Shown here: positions 13,401 to 28,680 of the stretch, one piece after another
Position numbering within the stretch: the first letter of the stretch is position 1
Layout of the letters: the number at the start of each line of letters is the position of its first letter
Assembly: GCF_001640805.2 (NCBI RefSeq)
Contig: NC_066838.1
Location: 16,296,763 to 16,360,762, forward strand
From: Lates calcarifer
Lineage: Eukaryota; Chordata; Actinopteri; Centropomidae
Direction of reading: 5' to 3'
DNA length: 64,000 nt
The notes under the pieces: generated by a model
Told to the model about the DNA's origin: nothing
Database searches by the model: none
What the model saw: only the letters and a program-made list of their open reading frames with translations
Translations under genes and position numbers: made by a program

Positions 13401-15606
13401 CAGCTGTAATGATGGCCTAAGTGTAGCTGAATGCCAGCCTCCTCCACCTCTTTTTCCTCCCTGTTCCTCCCTCTGCTCATCCCTCTCTCCATCTCAGCTG
13501 TGGCTACAGAATCATTAACCTGGCTCTGTGAGTAGGATGTGCTGACAGAACATTCTGCTATTGTGCTTCCTGTCATCTTCAGGAAATCAGGGCTTCCCCC
13601 TGCTGTCGAGGTAAAGCACCACTGGGTGATGAGTGATGCCAATCTTTCTCTTCGTTCCTCCTTTCATTTTGTTCTTCTGTTTCTATGTTTATCTCATTCT
13701 CTTTACCTCTCTGTTTGTCTCTCCTAAAAAACTGCTTACACACAAGAAATCTTTCAGTTAGATATTCGGTGCGTCCAGAATCTCTGTACAGCAACTGAGC
13801 CATATTTAAAAGCTTATTTTAAAATTTAAATATATATATTTTACAGTCTAATAAATTTTCCTCATCATCAAATAATAAACCTTACAGTAGTTTAGTAGTA
13901 TTTATAGCAGGACTATTATACTGAATTGCATGATATTGTCAGATGCTCCTGTTATTTTGGCCACCCCCTTGTGCATGCATGTGTGTGTCTGTGTGACCGC
14001 CCTGATGTAAGTGATGGAGTGGGTATGCTCTGTCATGAGCAGCGCAGAGTTGACGCTTCCTTTACATGGCAGCTGCAAGGCTCCGGTGATGTATCAGAGT
14101 CAGCAGAGGCATTGATCAGAACTGGGGTTAATCATTGCTCCGGGAATCCAGAAGAGATAGAGGCTGCCTGGGGAGAAGTAAGCCAGGAGAGTGGGCAGCT
14201 GCACCACAGGAGGCCTGCAGCTCTACAGTAAAGGAATGCTGGCAGGGAGACATAACCACTTGTCTGTTTATCTGACTATCCAACTGTAAGCTGTTCATAA
14301 CAACAGAACATTCTGCACAGGTTTATATGTATCCATTTGGATCTGCGTGTGAGTGCACGTGAGATAGGGGCTGATGGGACCAGCAATGTAATCCCCTTAA
14401 ATGGACGGACTTCCGAAATGTGGGCAATGTGATGCCGGATCTGTGCTGTGTCTACTCAGCAGTACCCATTCACTCCCCTGAGCTGGGGAGTTAATAATTC
14501 AAAAGAGAGAAGGGGAAAGAGGCCATAGGCCTGAGTGACAACATGGAGAGCGAGACAGAGACCAGTGGAAGTATGGAAAAACTGACTACAGTAGAAAAGA
14601 GGATTGCTGGATAATAACTAAAAAGAAATATTCCAGAGGGCAATTATATCACTTTGGAGAAAATTGACTACATTGTAGTTGCGTATTTTTCCCAACATCT
14701 AAACCGAACTACAGATTGCACTGACTCTTCCACCAGCAGAGGTCTTTTCCTCCATTCAGCTTCCCCCTCCTCTCGTCTCTCCATCCTCTTCTCCTCTCAC
14801 TACTTGTCCCTCTGGGATGACTCTTCTCCGTGACCTGCCGTCACCACCATCACTGTTGCCAACATCAAAGTCCAGGATGTTCTCTCCAAGAAATGCACAT
14901 TGAGGATATGAAGGAAACACACGAGAAAACCTACAAATGAGTAGCAGCACGGATACACACACACACGCCTGCGTACACTCGCACACGTACAGATACTTGA
15001 AGGAATGTCAGCAATGCCAGTAGGAAGGATGAGGGGCAATGGGAATACAAAGAGGTCCATCTCCTCAGAGGGGAGGAAAAACAGGGCAATAAAACCGTCA
15101 TGTCGAGCCAAGAATCTGCTGATGGCACACATACATATACGCAAGTTCAGAGAGACAAAAGAGAATCTGTCAAGCAGATAAAGCCATCACTTCTCCTTTT
15201 CATCCCTGGTTTTGTCCAGAGGCGTCCCCCTTTCACCTCTCCTCTGCCCCGCCAACACTTGTCAGGCAAGAGAGTCATTAATGTTTAGCTGGGCAGTGAT
15301 GGCAGCACTGACAGCACTCATCTGTCAAGAAGACAAGATGAGGGAGAGGGACAGCCCATCAAAGGATGCCACTTAGAGAGTGAGAGTGTAAAATGAGGGG
15401 AAAAAAGAGAAAATGTGAGGCTGAGGCTGGCCAGGACAGGAAAAAAAAACACTTTTTTTTACAAAGTTAAAAGTTACATCACCAAGGTGGGTTATAAAAT
15501 GACGCCATTGTCATCTCCATCCTCCCCTCCTTTTCTATCTTTCTCTATATCCACCTACACCCCCCACCCCCAAATCTCCCTGCCCATTCACCCCCCTCTG
15601 CATGCT
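7456..15606. other. no recognisable gene
   Basis: Contains CT-rich tracts (7480-7640, 13440-13500), an AT-rich block (9360-9850) and a TG repeat. Short open frames here follow pyrimidine-rich composition and show no protein signature. Confidence 0.6.
13101..13119. repeat. (TG)n microsatellite
   Basis: About nine TG units. Confidence 0.9.
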
Positions 15607-15750
15607 TGTCAGCAGTTTGATTCAGTACCTGCAGGTTAGTTACTCATTGAGCTGAGGAGGGACCAGAGCTGGTGGAGGTGTATGGACGGCTGTCTATGGG
15701 CAGCCACCGGTGGTTGGGGGCTGCTGTTTTGACTGACAGATCTGCCTGCG
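15607..15750 (+). repeat. duplicated conserved-looking element, copy A
   Basis: TGTCAGCAGTTTGATTCAGT and the following bases to GGAGGTGTATGG (15685) match 16466-16541 at most positions. A looser GACTGACAGAT match follows at 15731. No open reading frame is shared, so a duplicated regulatory element is more likely than an exon. Confidence 0.5.
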
Positions 15751-16465
15751 TCATCCATTCCCTCTTGTAAAGACACAAGACACAAAGCACAGGAAGTGGA
15801 GGAAGGTAAATAGCTCTGAATATGAATGGTACACTGCAGGGGCGGTTAATAATTGGGAAGTATTGGACTATTAATCTGAAAGACAAGGTGATGTCGGGTT
15901 TTGTTTTTGTGCGCTTCTGGAGCTCTGACATTACACTGTACAGCCATTGCTTCTGGATATACAGATGAAGGATCTCATGATGTTTCCCATAAACCATTAT
16001 GATATTACCACCTTACACTACTTGAATAGTGCCCATTATACTGTTATTCACTTTCAAAAATCTCTGATGGAACTCTAATGTAACACATAGGCCGTAAATC
16101 TGAACTTCTGACAACAAGCTTTCTCAGGTTACAAAGCAATTTTGTGCCACCTTTTTTATACTTTAATCAACAATCCATCAAGTTTTTATTCTTTAGTTTA
16201 GATTTTTATTACTAATGTCTTATAGATCATTTTATAATTTTGTGCAAACTAAAGAATCTTTAGAAATGTTTATAAGTATTCATATTTCTTTGTGCCGATG
16301 TGAACATGTCCAAATATCTATGAGTGCAAAACAGTAAATGAGTGTTTCTCTCCATCTTTCCAGATACGTCAGAAGTTAATAGAGAAGGTGCTTTGACTGC
16401 CATGACAAGTTAAGTAGAGGGAGCGGGACCATTGTCTTCCAAATCAGCTGTCACTGTGTTTCTGC

Positions 16466-16600
16466 TGTCAGCACTTTGACTCACTACCTGCCTGGTTAAT
16501 CATCGAGCTGCACCGAGCTGTGAGCTGCTGGAGGTGTATGGCCCACCATCGCGGACCCCCATCATCGCCACAACAGGACAACATCTGATTGACAGATTAG
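16466..16600 (+). repeat. duplicated conserved-looking element, copy B
   Basis: Counterpart of 15607-15750. Shared blocks are TGTCAGCA.TTTGA.TCA, TACCTGC, GAGCTG, and GAGCTG.TGGAGGTGTATGG, followed by GATTGACAGAT. It includes the PBX-MEIS site at 16586. Confidence 0.5.
16586..16595 (+). promoter_or_regulatory. PBX-MEIS/PREP consensus site
   Basis: TGATTGACAG, an exact match to the established composite site of PBX with MEIS/PREP homeodomain proteins. It lies at the end of duplicated element B; copy A has the variant TGACTGACAG. Confidence 0.4.
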
Positions 16601-17252
16601 CAAGCTCTGGCGCTTTTTCGAAGAAAGACTGGGGGAAAACAGGGTGGAGAGTGGTGATTGGAATTGAAGGAGACTTGAAAGGAAGTGTGAGGTAGAGGAG
16701 GTGTGTGTTTGCGTGGGTAGTTAGAGGGTGGAGGAATGAAGGTCAACAGGTCTTCTCTAATGTACGTGTGCTGAGGAATATGAAGATGTAAGATTTTCTG
16801 TATGAAGTTTTTGCAGTGGAATAGACAGGTAAAATGAGAACATTTACAGACCCGCACAGATGTGAGGTGCACTGTTTATGTATCAGTGTGTCAAAAGCAG
16901 AAAATATATGACTTTGTCCTCAACCATTATTATTCTAACTGAAGCTATAAAACAAAAAAATCAAACAATATCTTAATAGCATGCTGTTTTCCCCCAGGGC
17001 TTGCTGGACAAGGGAGACTCAGGAAGAAGCAGGGCGACAGCCTGACAAATAATGACGATTCTTTTGAAAGTGAAATTGCCTCCCCTATTGGACATTAACG
17101 CTGCTACAACCAACATTTATCCCCCCCATCCTGATAGGTTATGCCCACTCTAGTCCTCTCCCCCTCCTGATTCCCTCATGCACGCCCGCTGAGGTTTGAT
17201 TTCAAATGGAAAAATTAATGGGAGAATAATAGCCTTGGGCCTTGCTCTCTTC

Positions 17253-17287
<35 letters not shown>

Positions 17288-17344
17288 ACTCACATCTTAG
17301 TTGGTCTACAGGGGGACAGGAGAGAAAAGGTGGGGGGGGGGGGG
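17253..17344. repeat. (CA)n microsatellite and G13 run
   Basis: CA repeats at 17253-17281, then thirteen consecutive G at 17332-17344. The G run is prone to slippage and sequencing error. Confidence 0.9.
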
Positions 17345-19809
17345 ATAAAATTTAGATCTATTTGCCTCACTTGGCCTGCTATTCCATTGTGACACAGGCG
17401 CACATGCACCAGTGCATGAGTGTACACACGCACACATACACCAGGGACTTTATCCTCCTTTTCATTTGCACCTTAGAGGGCTTAACTTTCAAATATTAGT
17501 ACAGTGGCTGTGCGGATTTCAAATAAATAAATAAATGAATGAGGATGCAATGATTAGCAATTCTCCTGATAGTTATATCAATGTGTTTCATATTCATTTT
17601 CACTTCCAGGAGAATATTTCTGCAGAAACAGTGATTTTGAGAACTTTCCAAGCTTTTAGAAAAGCTCCTAAAACTGGTATGAAGAGTTTAATTCCCGCAT
17701 TATTTGCAGCAGCTCATGTACAATAGCTTCAAGAGGAATTCAGAGTCCCTCACTTGGATTTACACAAAGCAGATCAAATACTGATTTGTCTCCTCCAATA
17801 TGTGGCATTTTATTTAGAATAATAAAGTACACAGGATGCTTTTAAAAGCAAGAGTAAATATAAATTGTGTTATCCTTGCAGTACTGAGTACCTCTGGCGT
17901 AATATTGGCAGGAGTCAGATTTTAAAGGGCACAAAAATAGATGCACGCACACACAAGATGTGGAAGTCTCACTTCAGCTGATACAGGGCCAAGTTGGTTG
18001 CAGGCGTTATAAAATCAAAGTTAAGACTCATTGCTCTTAGGCTAGTAACACAAGAAGTGTGTGTGTGTCTGGCTGGGGTAGGGGGTCGGTTGTTAAGAGT
18101 TTAAAAGCGGAAGAGTAGTTGGTGTAAAAAATAAAAAAAATCCTGTATTGATGTCGGGGAAGCCCACTGGCACTTTCTGTTCAAACATTTGAAAGGACTG
18201 GCCTGCCGAGCTGCAGCGCCCGGGTGGCAGGATTCCCGCTCTTCCTGTTTCTCCTGACTTTGAGGAATTTTGCGGTGAACAAACTCCCAGCGCTCTTTTC
18301 ACATGGCCCACACCTCATCACAGATACCTGCCTCAGCAAAACTAGAGAGAGATAGACCAAAGGAGAGAGAACTTTCCAGGCATTTGAGGAGTTCCTATCT
18401 CTTGTCACCCTCACTGTGTAGCACAAAGGCTGTCACAAAACTATTTTTAATACCACAGACACAGTATTGCTCTTTTTATGTTAGATATTCCGAAAGCACC
18501 AGGTGATGGATATGAGTCAGTTATCCTAATTCCTACCTCACTGACTGCAGAATGGACTGTGTGATGGATGTGAAATAGTCTAAACCGAGAAGAAGAACCA
18601 TCTGGACCTGGCCCAAAAGGAAACATCTTCAGTCTGCTGCCAAAAATCAAGCACACAGACAGAGAGGAGTCTATGGGTATAAGTGCCGCTGCACCCTGAC
18701 TCATGACTCAAAAGTGTGCAATTTCAACAATATTACAAAAATATTGACTGAACTTATGGTAGTTTCATCTGTGACTTCAAATGTCTTAGTGAATATCAGT
18801 TGACACAGCTACCGAGAGGCGTGAACTTAAAAGTTCAAGGATGCTGGATTTCAATCAAAGTACCGTCATCACAGGAGACTTGGGTTGAAGGGCGCGGGGG
18901 GGCTTACAATACATTAAAAGAAAACAAAAGGCTGGCAAAGGGGTGTCTAGGGTAGAGTGATGGTGCGACACACTTCTAAAACAAGCCACCGTCCCCACGC
19001 CTCTCGCAGTGTGCCTTTGGGCACATGTAGCATTAATTGCTGCCTCCACAGAGCCTGCAGACTGCACACACTATCTATTGCTCGCATCAAAGAAACCACA
19101 TGCTGAACTTTATGAAATTTTTATTCAATGTGTTCACTTCTCTTCCCCTTTTCCCTCTCTTTCTTCCTATTCCTATTCCCCACCTTGCCCACCCCCCCTC
19201 CTTTTTTTTTTAGCTCCGCCACCAAACAGACAAGAAAGACTTCTCTCTCTGCCATGTTTTTCGGCTCGACTTCCTTCCTGCCCAGAAGCACTCGAGTATC
19301 TCGTTAGTTCTCTCAGCGCTAACGTCTCTCCTCCTTGTGCCAGGAGCAAAAACCTGATCGGGAGGGGAAATAAAGAGAAGAAAAGAGAAGAAAGGGGGGA
19401 CTACATCAAGAAGTTTGGTGGGTAGAGATTCTCCGTAGAGCTAGGTGAGAAACTGTAATATCATTTAGCTACAGTAATTACAAATACAGGGAGCACACAA
19501 AGGAAAGAATGGAGATGAGAGGGTTTTTTCTCCCTGTGGACAATGTACACCGAAGGGCCTAAGTTTCATCATAAACTTAGCACAGATTCAAATACATGCA
19601 AAAACACATTGCAAGATCATTGTTGGTGTGACATAGCACTGCCCTGATTTCTAATACATGAACAAAGGTTTGTAGAGAGGTTGCCTTATTTAATATATTC
19701 CACTATTCTTTTCACTAACACACACCTTTTGCCCTTTGCCTGATTATGACAGCTGAGCAAATCCAGAGTTTAGACTGATGCACCCTGAACATTACCTTCT
19801 TGTTAACTG

Positions 19810-19818
<9 letters not shown>

Positions 19819-19847
<29 letters not shown>
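19819..19847. repeat. (AC)n microsatellite
   Basis: About fourteen AC units. Confidence 0.95.
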
Positions 19848-19854
<7 letters not shown>

Positions 19855-20436
19855 TGTGGTCATCCATCAAAGCAGCGACTGTTGTTTCTTCCCCCACAAG
19901 TCTCATACACACAGGTATAAATCACTGCGCCTGATTTCTGGGGCCAGGGTTTAAATAATTAAAGAGCTTTAATTTATCAGGATTTAGCACCCAATGACAG
20001 TAGGGCTGACAAAAGAGAATGAGCGATATATTGAGAAAGAAAAAAGGTCATTATACATGAGAAACACATACAAAATTATTACACATTTTACTGGAAAGAG
20101 AAACAAACATCTAGGCCTAAGTGGCACCAAAGACTAAGTGAAAAGGCATTAAGGTTCTGCTCTAGAGCTACTTGATCTGGGTGTATGCAGTTTTATTTAC
20201 CTGTTGGTAGAAGACAAAATGCATTGCAACTGTGAGTGAAGATTTGTACAACTGAATATGGTTGTGACCAGTACAAGTCATGGGAAAATGACACTAATGT
20301 AAAATAATAGATGGACACAATCACATTTTAACAATTAAAATAAAAACATCCAGCAAAAATCAAGCAAAGTCAAACAAATATCTTGTTACTTCACGTGCTA
20401 CCAGTATTTGGAAGCATACAAATAATAACTATGTTG

Positions 20437-20462
20437 ATATATATATATATATGTATATATAT
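20437..20462. repeat. (AT)n microsatellite
   Basis: AT repeat with one GT interruption, followed by a T-rich stretch. Confidence 0.9.
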
Positions 20463-21089
20463 TTATTTTTTATTTTTTTCCAAGACTGTTGGCAGTGATA
20501 TTGAGAATATGAAAACCAGCAAAACAAACTGGAGGGTTTTTTTGTGAAGAAGCATCCGAGACACTGGGCATGAAAGAACACACAACAGTAAGTTACAAGT
20601 CACGTCATCAACTGTCTAACAAGTGAAGTTCCGGTTATTTTGTTAAAACTATAACAAATAACCCCACCAAAACCTCAGTTACTAAAGACCAGTGACATTT
20701 TTGTATGATGCATTTTAACAAATCCCAGTTTAAAAACTAAGCTGAGAACAACACAATGAGTAAAGCACATTTATAGAATGAAATCTGTGTTAAATTCTGC
20801 CTTGCAACAGAGCCAGGTGGCTGGTGAGGGTCAGCGGCCGTCATGGATGGCCAAAGAACGGTGGAACTCTACTGCCCTCCTATGGTCATAAACATGCAAA
20901 GAAACTCCCGACAAATGAAAATCACAGAGCCAATTATGACACACTGATGGCCTCCTACTTGTATCTTTTGGTTCACTGAATGAAGTCTTAGCCCTATGAG
21001 TTTTGGAAGTCAGAAACAAGATCTACCAGCAGGCACAAAGACATAAGGGAGAAACATTACAATAAAGCAAACAGCCATCTCTGGCTTTG

Positions 21090-21857
21090 TTTGACCCTCG
21101 TATTATTTATTCTTTCCAGTAGATCTCTGAAAACAGAATGAACACACACACTCTCACACACACACACCCAGAAACAGCATAAAAAAAAGACAGAGCTTCC
21201 TGCTAATAAACTCAAAAACAATACAAACAAAATCCCACAAAACAAAAACCAAACAACCAAACAGAACAAAATCCCCCCTTCTCTTTTAAGAGTAAACATG
21301 CATGGTCACTCTTGAGTAGATTATTATATATTATTGTTTACATTACTTGACCAATGACTTCACTGAGTGAAGTTTGTTGTTTCCTGGCAATAATTAGCCA
21401 CCTAGTGGTCAAACCCTTTTATAACATCAAGTTTTGACAACAGGGATTTTAATTACAACTTTGGAAGTTTCTGGCTGTATGACACCAAGTCATCAATGAA
21501 CAAACAGCTTAATAAACATATTTTAGTAGATATTCAACAAACTATCAAATCTACAGACTCAACTGGGGGAAGATAAGAGATTATCACACCAGAAACACAG
21601 TGTCACTCCTAAATCAGAAAGTACAATATGCTTTTTAACCATATTGCAATTGATTCATTATCTGAATAATAAACCTATAGATTCGTGGTTACAATACCAA
21701 TTCCCTGTGAAACTGATCACCCATGGTAATACAGTACCACCATCCTCATGACAGATGAATGGTGATAAAGTATGTTGTTCTGTCTTCTCAAGACTTCACA
21801 TCACCATCTCCCCTTCACTTCACTAGATCTCGCCTCTGGTGGATTGTTCCTTACACT
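21090..21857 (-). other. rnf114: probable 3' UTR of rnf114
   Basis: Non-coding stretch between the stop codon and the first minus-strand AATAAA (21111-21106). The exact end is inferred. A longer form using further signals near 20.46 kb is possible. Confidence 0.5.
21106..21111 (-). terminator. candidate poly(A) signal for rnf114
   Basis: AATAAA on the minus strand, about 750 bases after the rnf114 stop. Assigned by position only. Confidence 0.4.
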
Positions 21858-25641
<3,784 letters not shown>

Positions 25642-25735
25642 TTCTTTTCTTCACTGAGATAGTCCCCCACCGACCGTCCCGGTAACGACGTCACCGGCTC
25701 CTGCTTCTTTTTTAAGCGCGAGGGCGGAGTTATGT
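25642..25735 (-). promoter_or_regulatory. rnf114: rnf114 core promoter and 5' UTR
   Basis: A GC-rich, CpG-containing segment directly upstream of the rnf114 ATG. On the minus strand it has a near-consensus CRE, TGACGTCG (25693-25686), and a GC box lies at 25722-25727 (GGGCGG on the plus strand). Between them the minus strand reads a TTAAAAAAG stretch that could act as a weak TATA. The start site was not determined. Confidence 0.5.
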
Positions 25736-26039
25736 CTTAGAATACAACATACGATCACATTTCCAATTTATTGTATAAAAACAAGGGGTGGGAGGAGTAT
25801 TGAGAGCCTTTCCTAGAGCAGCCTAGTAAATTAAGGAAAATAACATCTTTAATTCTATGAAGATATAGACTGGGTTATACAGGACCCTCAATTTTCCATC
25901 TTCCATCACTGTAGCTTGCACATGTGTTGTATTTTATTTTCATTCTTAAAGCCAGCTGCTGGTGAGGAACTGTAAGACTACATATTGCACAGATTTAATA
26001 AAGAAATGAATAATCGGAAAAGGTATTAAAAACACTAGC

Positions 26040-26176
26040 CTCTTTATACGTATGAGTACAAATGCAATATTTAAGTGTGGAAAAGCAGAAAATACTCAAA
26101 TAAAGTAAAAATACCTCAGAACTGTACTCAAGAACAGAACCTGAGTAGATGTACTTAGTTACTCTCCATCACTGAT
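26040..26176. mobile_element. teleost dispersed repeat between rnf114 and spata2
   Basis: The AGTAAAAATACCTCAGAACT segment, followed by GTACTCAAG and GATGTACTTAGTTACT (about 26104-26164), is a sequence seen in very many copies across teleost genomes. It lies in the divergent intergenic gap, about 0.4 kb from the rnf114 start. Recognised from memory of the family; exact borders are uncertain. Confidence 0.5.
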
Positions 26177-26599
26177 AAAACTGGACCATCTTTGTTAAGT
26201 CTCACCTCTGTTAAGTAACAGTGACAATGCGGCCAGCGTTTACAATGATTTAGGGCTATAACTTACGATTTTTAATTTATTTATTTATGTTCTTGATTGG
26301 TCAATAAAATGTTTTGTCTGTAAAATATCAAAGTACCCCAGTAGGGTAAAGTTCATTTCCAGGAGCCTGAGGTAGCATCTCTAAATATCTTCTTTTGTCT
26401 TACAGTCCAAAACATCATAATAATTACAGTTTTAGATAATCCTACAATTCATCATTCTTTAAAACATAAAACCTGAATCGTTTGCACAGTACTAAAGACA
26501 AATGTTTTCTGTGAGCACGTATGTTCTGCTGAATTAGGAACAAACTGCACGCGTGAGATCATATTTTTGTCGTCCAAAAAAATCTGTACTCATGCAACT

Positions 26600-26773
26600 T
26601 GTACGTACTGAATAATGATAGTGATGTGGTTGGTGGGCTCTGCATCCCTTCCTCCTCAGCACGTGGGCCCCTGATGCTGATGAACTGTCAGAACTGAGGG
26701 CATGCGCATTGTGATTATGGGAATTTCCAACAGCTGAGGAGGCGTAGCTAGCCACGGCTAGCACTTGTTAAAG
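26600..26773 (+). promoter_or_regulatory. spata2: probable spata2 promoter and non-coding first exon
   Basis: Carries an E-box CACGTG (26660-26665) and an NRF1-like core GCATGCGCA (26700-26708), followed by a strong donor AAAG/GTAAGG (GT at 26774). Exon 1 would be a short 5' UTR ending at 26773. A second possible leader exon ends at 27466 (ACA/GTAAGT). The transcription start is not determined. Confidence 0.45.
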
Positions 26774-27837
26774 GTAAGGTGTGCGGGTGATGGTGTTTTT
26801 CTGACAAAACTGTGTGATCTCTCAGCTGGAGCAGAATTAGACTTGGTGGCACAATAGTCACGCCACGATAACTGTTGTATGGTTAACTGAGTCTAAATTC
26901 GCCAATGATTTCTATCTAGCGATGGACCGCCCTGCTAGCTAAAGAAATTGTTAGCTAGCCAGCTGCGCAGAAATGGGCGTTCACTGCTTAGCTTATACTC
27001 AGCTGGGGGCCCATGCCAGTCACAGTATCGGGTTTTGTCGGGTTTGAGAGTCATGAAAAATTAACGTAGGACTGTTCTCTGGCCGTCTCCTTTAATATCA
27101 AAGTTGGTCGTGGCGAACTGGTTCTGTTGCATTTGATGCGCAATCGTAAGGCATGCTGATGTTGTTAGCTAAGGCGTGCTAGCTTGCTAAACGGATGCTT
27201 GCTAAGGTTGATGTGTGAGGTAACTGGAATAGCCGGCCAGCACGCTTGGGAACGGGAAGCCCAACATTTCCTCTACCGTGGCTCGTGCTTCATGGCAGAT
27301 TTTAGGCTTACGCGCACCTATGCGTCTTATTTTGCGTTCTTGATTTAAGCTAACTATTGCTAAGTGCAGGCTACCATGGGTCACACGCCTGTAACGTAGT
27401 ACCGATCACTCACACATTCACTGGCGCAAACAGGAGCGCAAGACAAAAGGGATATGTCTGTCAACAGTAAGTCCCGGTCCTGGTTATGTACACTGTATTT
27501 CCCCTAATCTTTTTCTTGGTTGCGTACATCATGATAATAATCTGCCAGCCCAACCTATTAGCTGTACGACCAACATAAAATAGCCCACACAATGCATCCT
27601 CACACCATCCCACTCAGAGTACAGATACTGCTCTTCCAAATAGTGATGCATATACACTCTCATCTGAACCATTGGATTGTGGAAAAGCTCTCTTAATGAT
27701 GTCAGTTACAAATGCATTTGGGTTGAATTAACACTGAGTGAAACAGTAGAGAGAAATTTGGCACAAGTTTTCCTCTGTCTTTTTGTGCATCAGACTGAGA
27801 GATTTACATTTTTAAATGCTCTCCTGTGTCATTACAG

Positions 27838-28329
27838 CTCGGTGACGGCTCAGAAGAATCACACGATCATCAGTGTGTCTTCATGATGAGTGACCTTGAA
27901 CTCTACACATGCTGAAACCAAGGAATGGAATAGATACAACTCTGCATTTACAGAGCGTGAAGCAAAAGCTTCTCCTGACCTCATCTTGCATGACATAGGC
28001 CTGTTTGTCTGGAAACAAGTCGGGCTTTGAGCCAGTACCAGAGATGCCCGTAAGAAGGCATCCCTACAGGCTGCAGCCTAGCTACGCCAACTGAAAGCAT
28101 CAGACAACTGTGCCTCTTGTTTAGAGGATGTGCTGCTGATTGGACGCAACATCTCATTCCTCTTCCACCTCTCCAAAACGTTATTAACGTTGAGTGTGTG
28201 CCAGCGTGTACAGTGAATAATGGTGGCCAAAAATGGTGCTTGAATGTAGCATCCTGGTGCAGGGTGTGCTAAAAGGGGTGAGGCTCTCTCAGAAAAGTAT
28301 AACAGCTGACTGATAGTCTGCTGCTGATA
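27838..28329 (+). other. spata2: spata2 5' leader within the start-codon exon
   Basis: A good acceptor (CTGTGTCATTACAG, ending 27837) opens an exon running into the spata2 start codon. This 492-base leader holds ten upstream ATGs (27883, 27886, 27909, 27925, 27990, 28044, 28128, 28220, 28233, 28244). The first opens an 11-codon reading frame (stop included) ending at 27915. Translation could be restrained by these, which is inference. Confidence 0.5.
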
Positions 28330-28680
28330 ATGGATGCCAAGTTAAAAGAGGACCTGTTTCGGAGGTATGTGACGGCACTAGAGAGGCGTCTGGAGGAGGG
28401 AGGGGAATGCACAGGGACTGGAACTGCACCTGAAGGGGACAAAAGCAGACACAAGGACAGTGAGGCCCTACTCTCCACAGCCACAGCTCTGCTTGGGGCC
28501 TACCAGCCAGATCCAGCACAACGTTTCCGCATGGTGCGTTTCTATGAGGTGGTGGAGAACTCCCTCCGCTGCCAGAGAGGGGGAAACCTCAAGAGCTTGG
28601 AGAGAGCCTTCCACACCCTGGAAACCATCTGCACCAACCTCTTGCTCTTCCCTTGGAAGAAGGAGTTCAGATGTATAAAG
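28330..28680 (+). CDS. spata2: spata2 coding exon 1 (N-terminal part of the PUB domain)
   Basis: 117 codons, ending in frame at a GTGCGT donor (28681). It begins MDAKLKEDLFRRYV, as in vertebrate SPATA2, and runs to PWKKEFRCIK, the conserved exon-junction sequence. The PUB fold that binds CYLD starts here. Confidence 0.96.

Larger units (their letters stand above)
16601..20830. other. no recognisable gene
   Basis: CA repeats, a G13 run and CT-rich DNA at 19140-19270. An isolated acceptor-like CCCCCAG at 16998 is followed by only 15 open codons. In human the neighbour of RNF114 on this side is SNAI1; no Snail zinc-finger sequence is seen here. Confidence 0.55.

Noticed and set aside
19009..19425. 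138-codon open frame on the plus strand
   Set aside because: Spans a CT-rich stretch giving a Pro/Ser/Leu-rich product, with no family match.
27452..27466. Possible alternative N-terminus (ATGTCTGTCAAC) before a donor
   Set aside because: Spliced to the exon at 27838 it meets a TGA after a few codons, so at most an upstream open frame.
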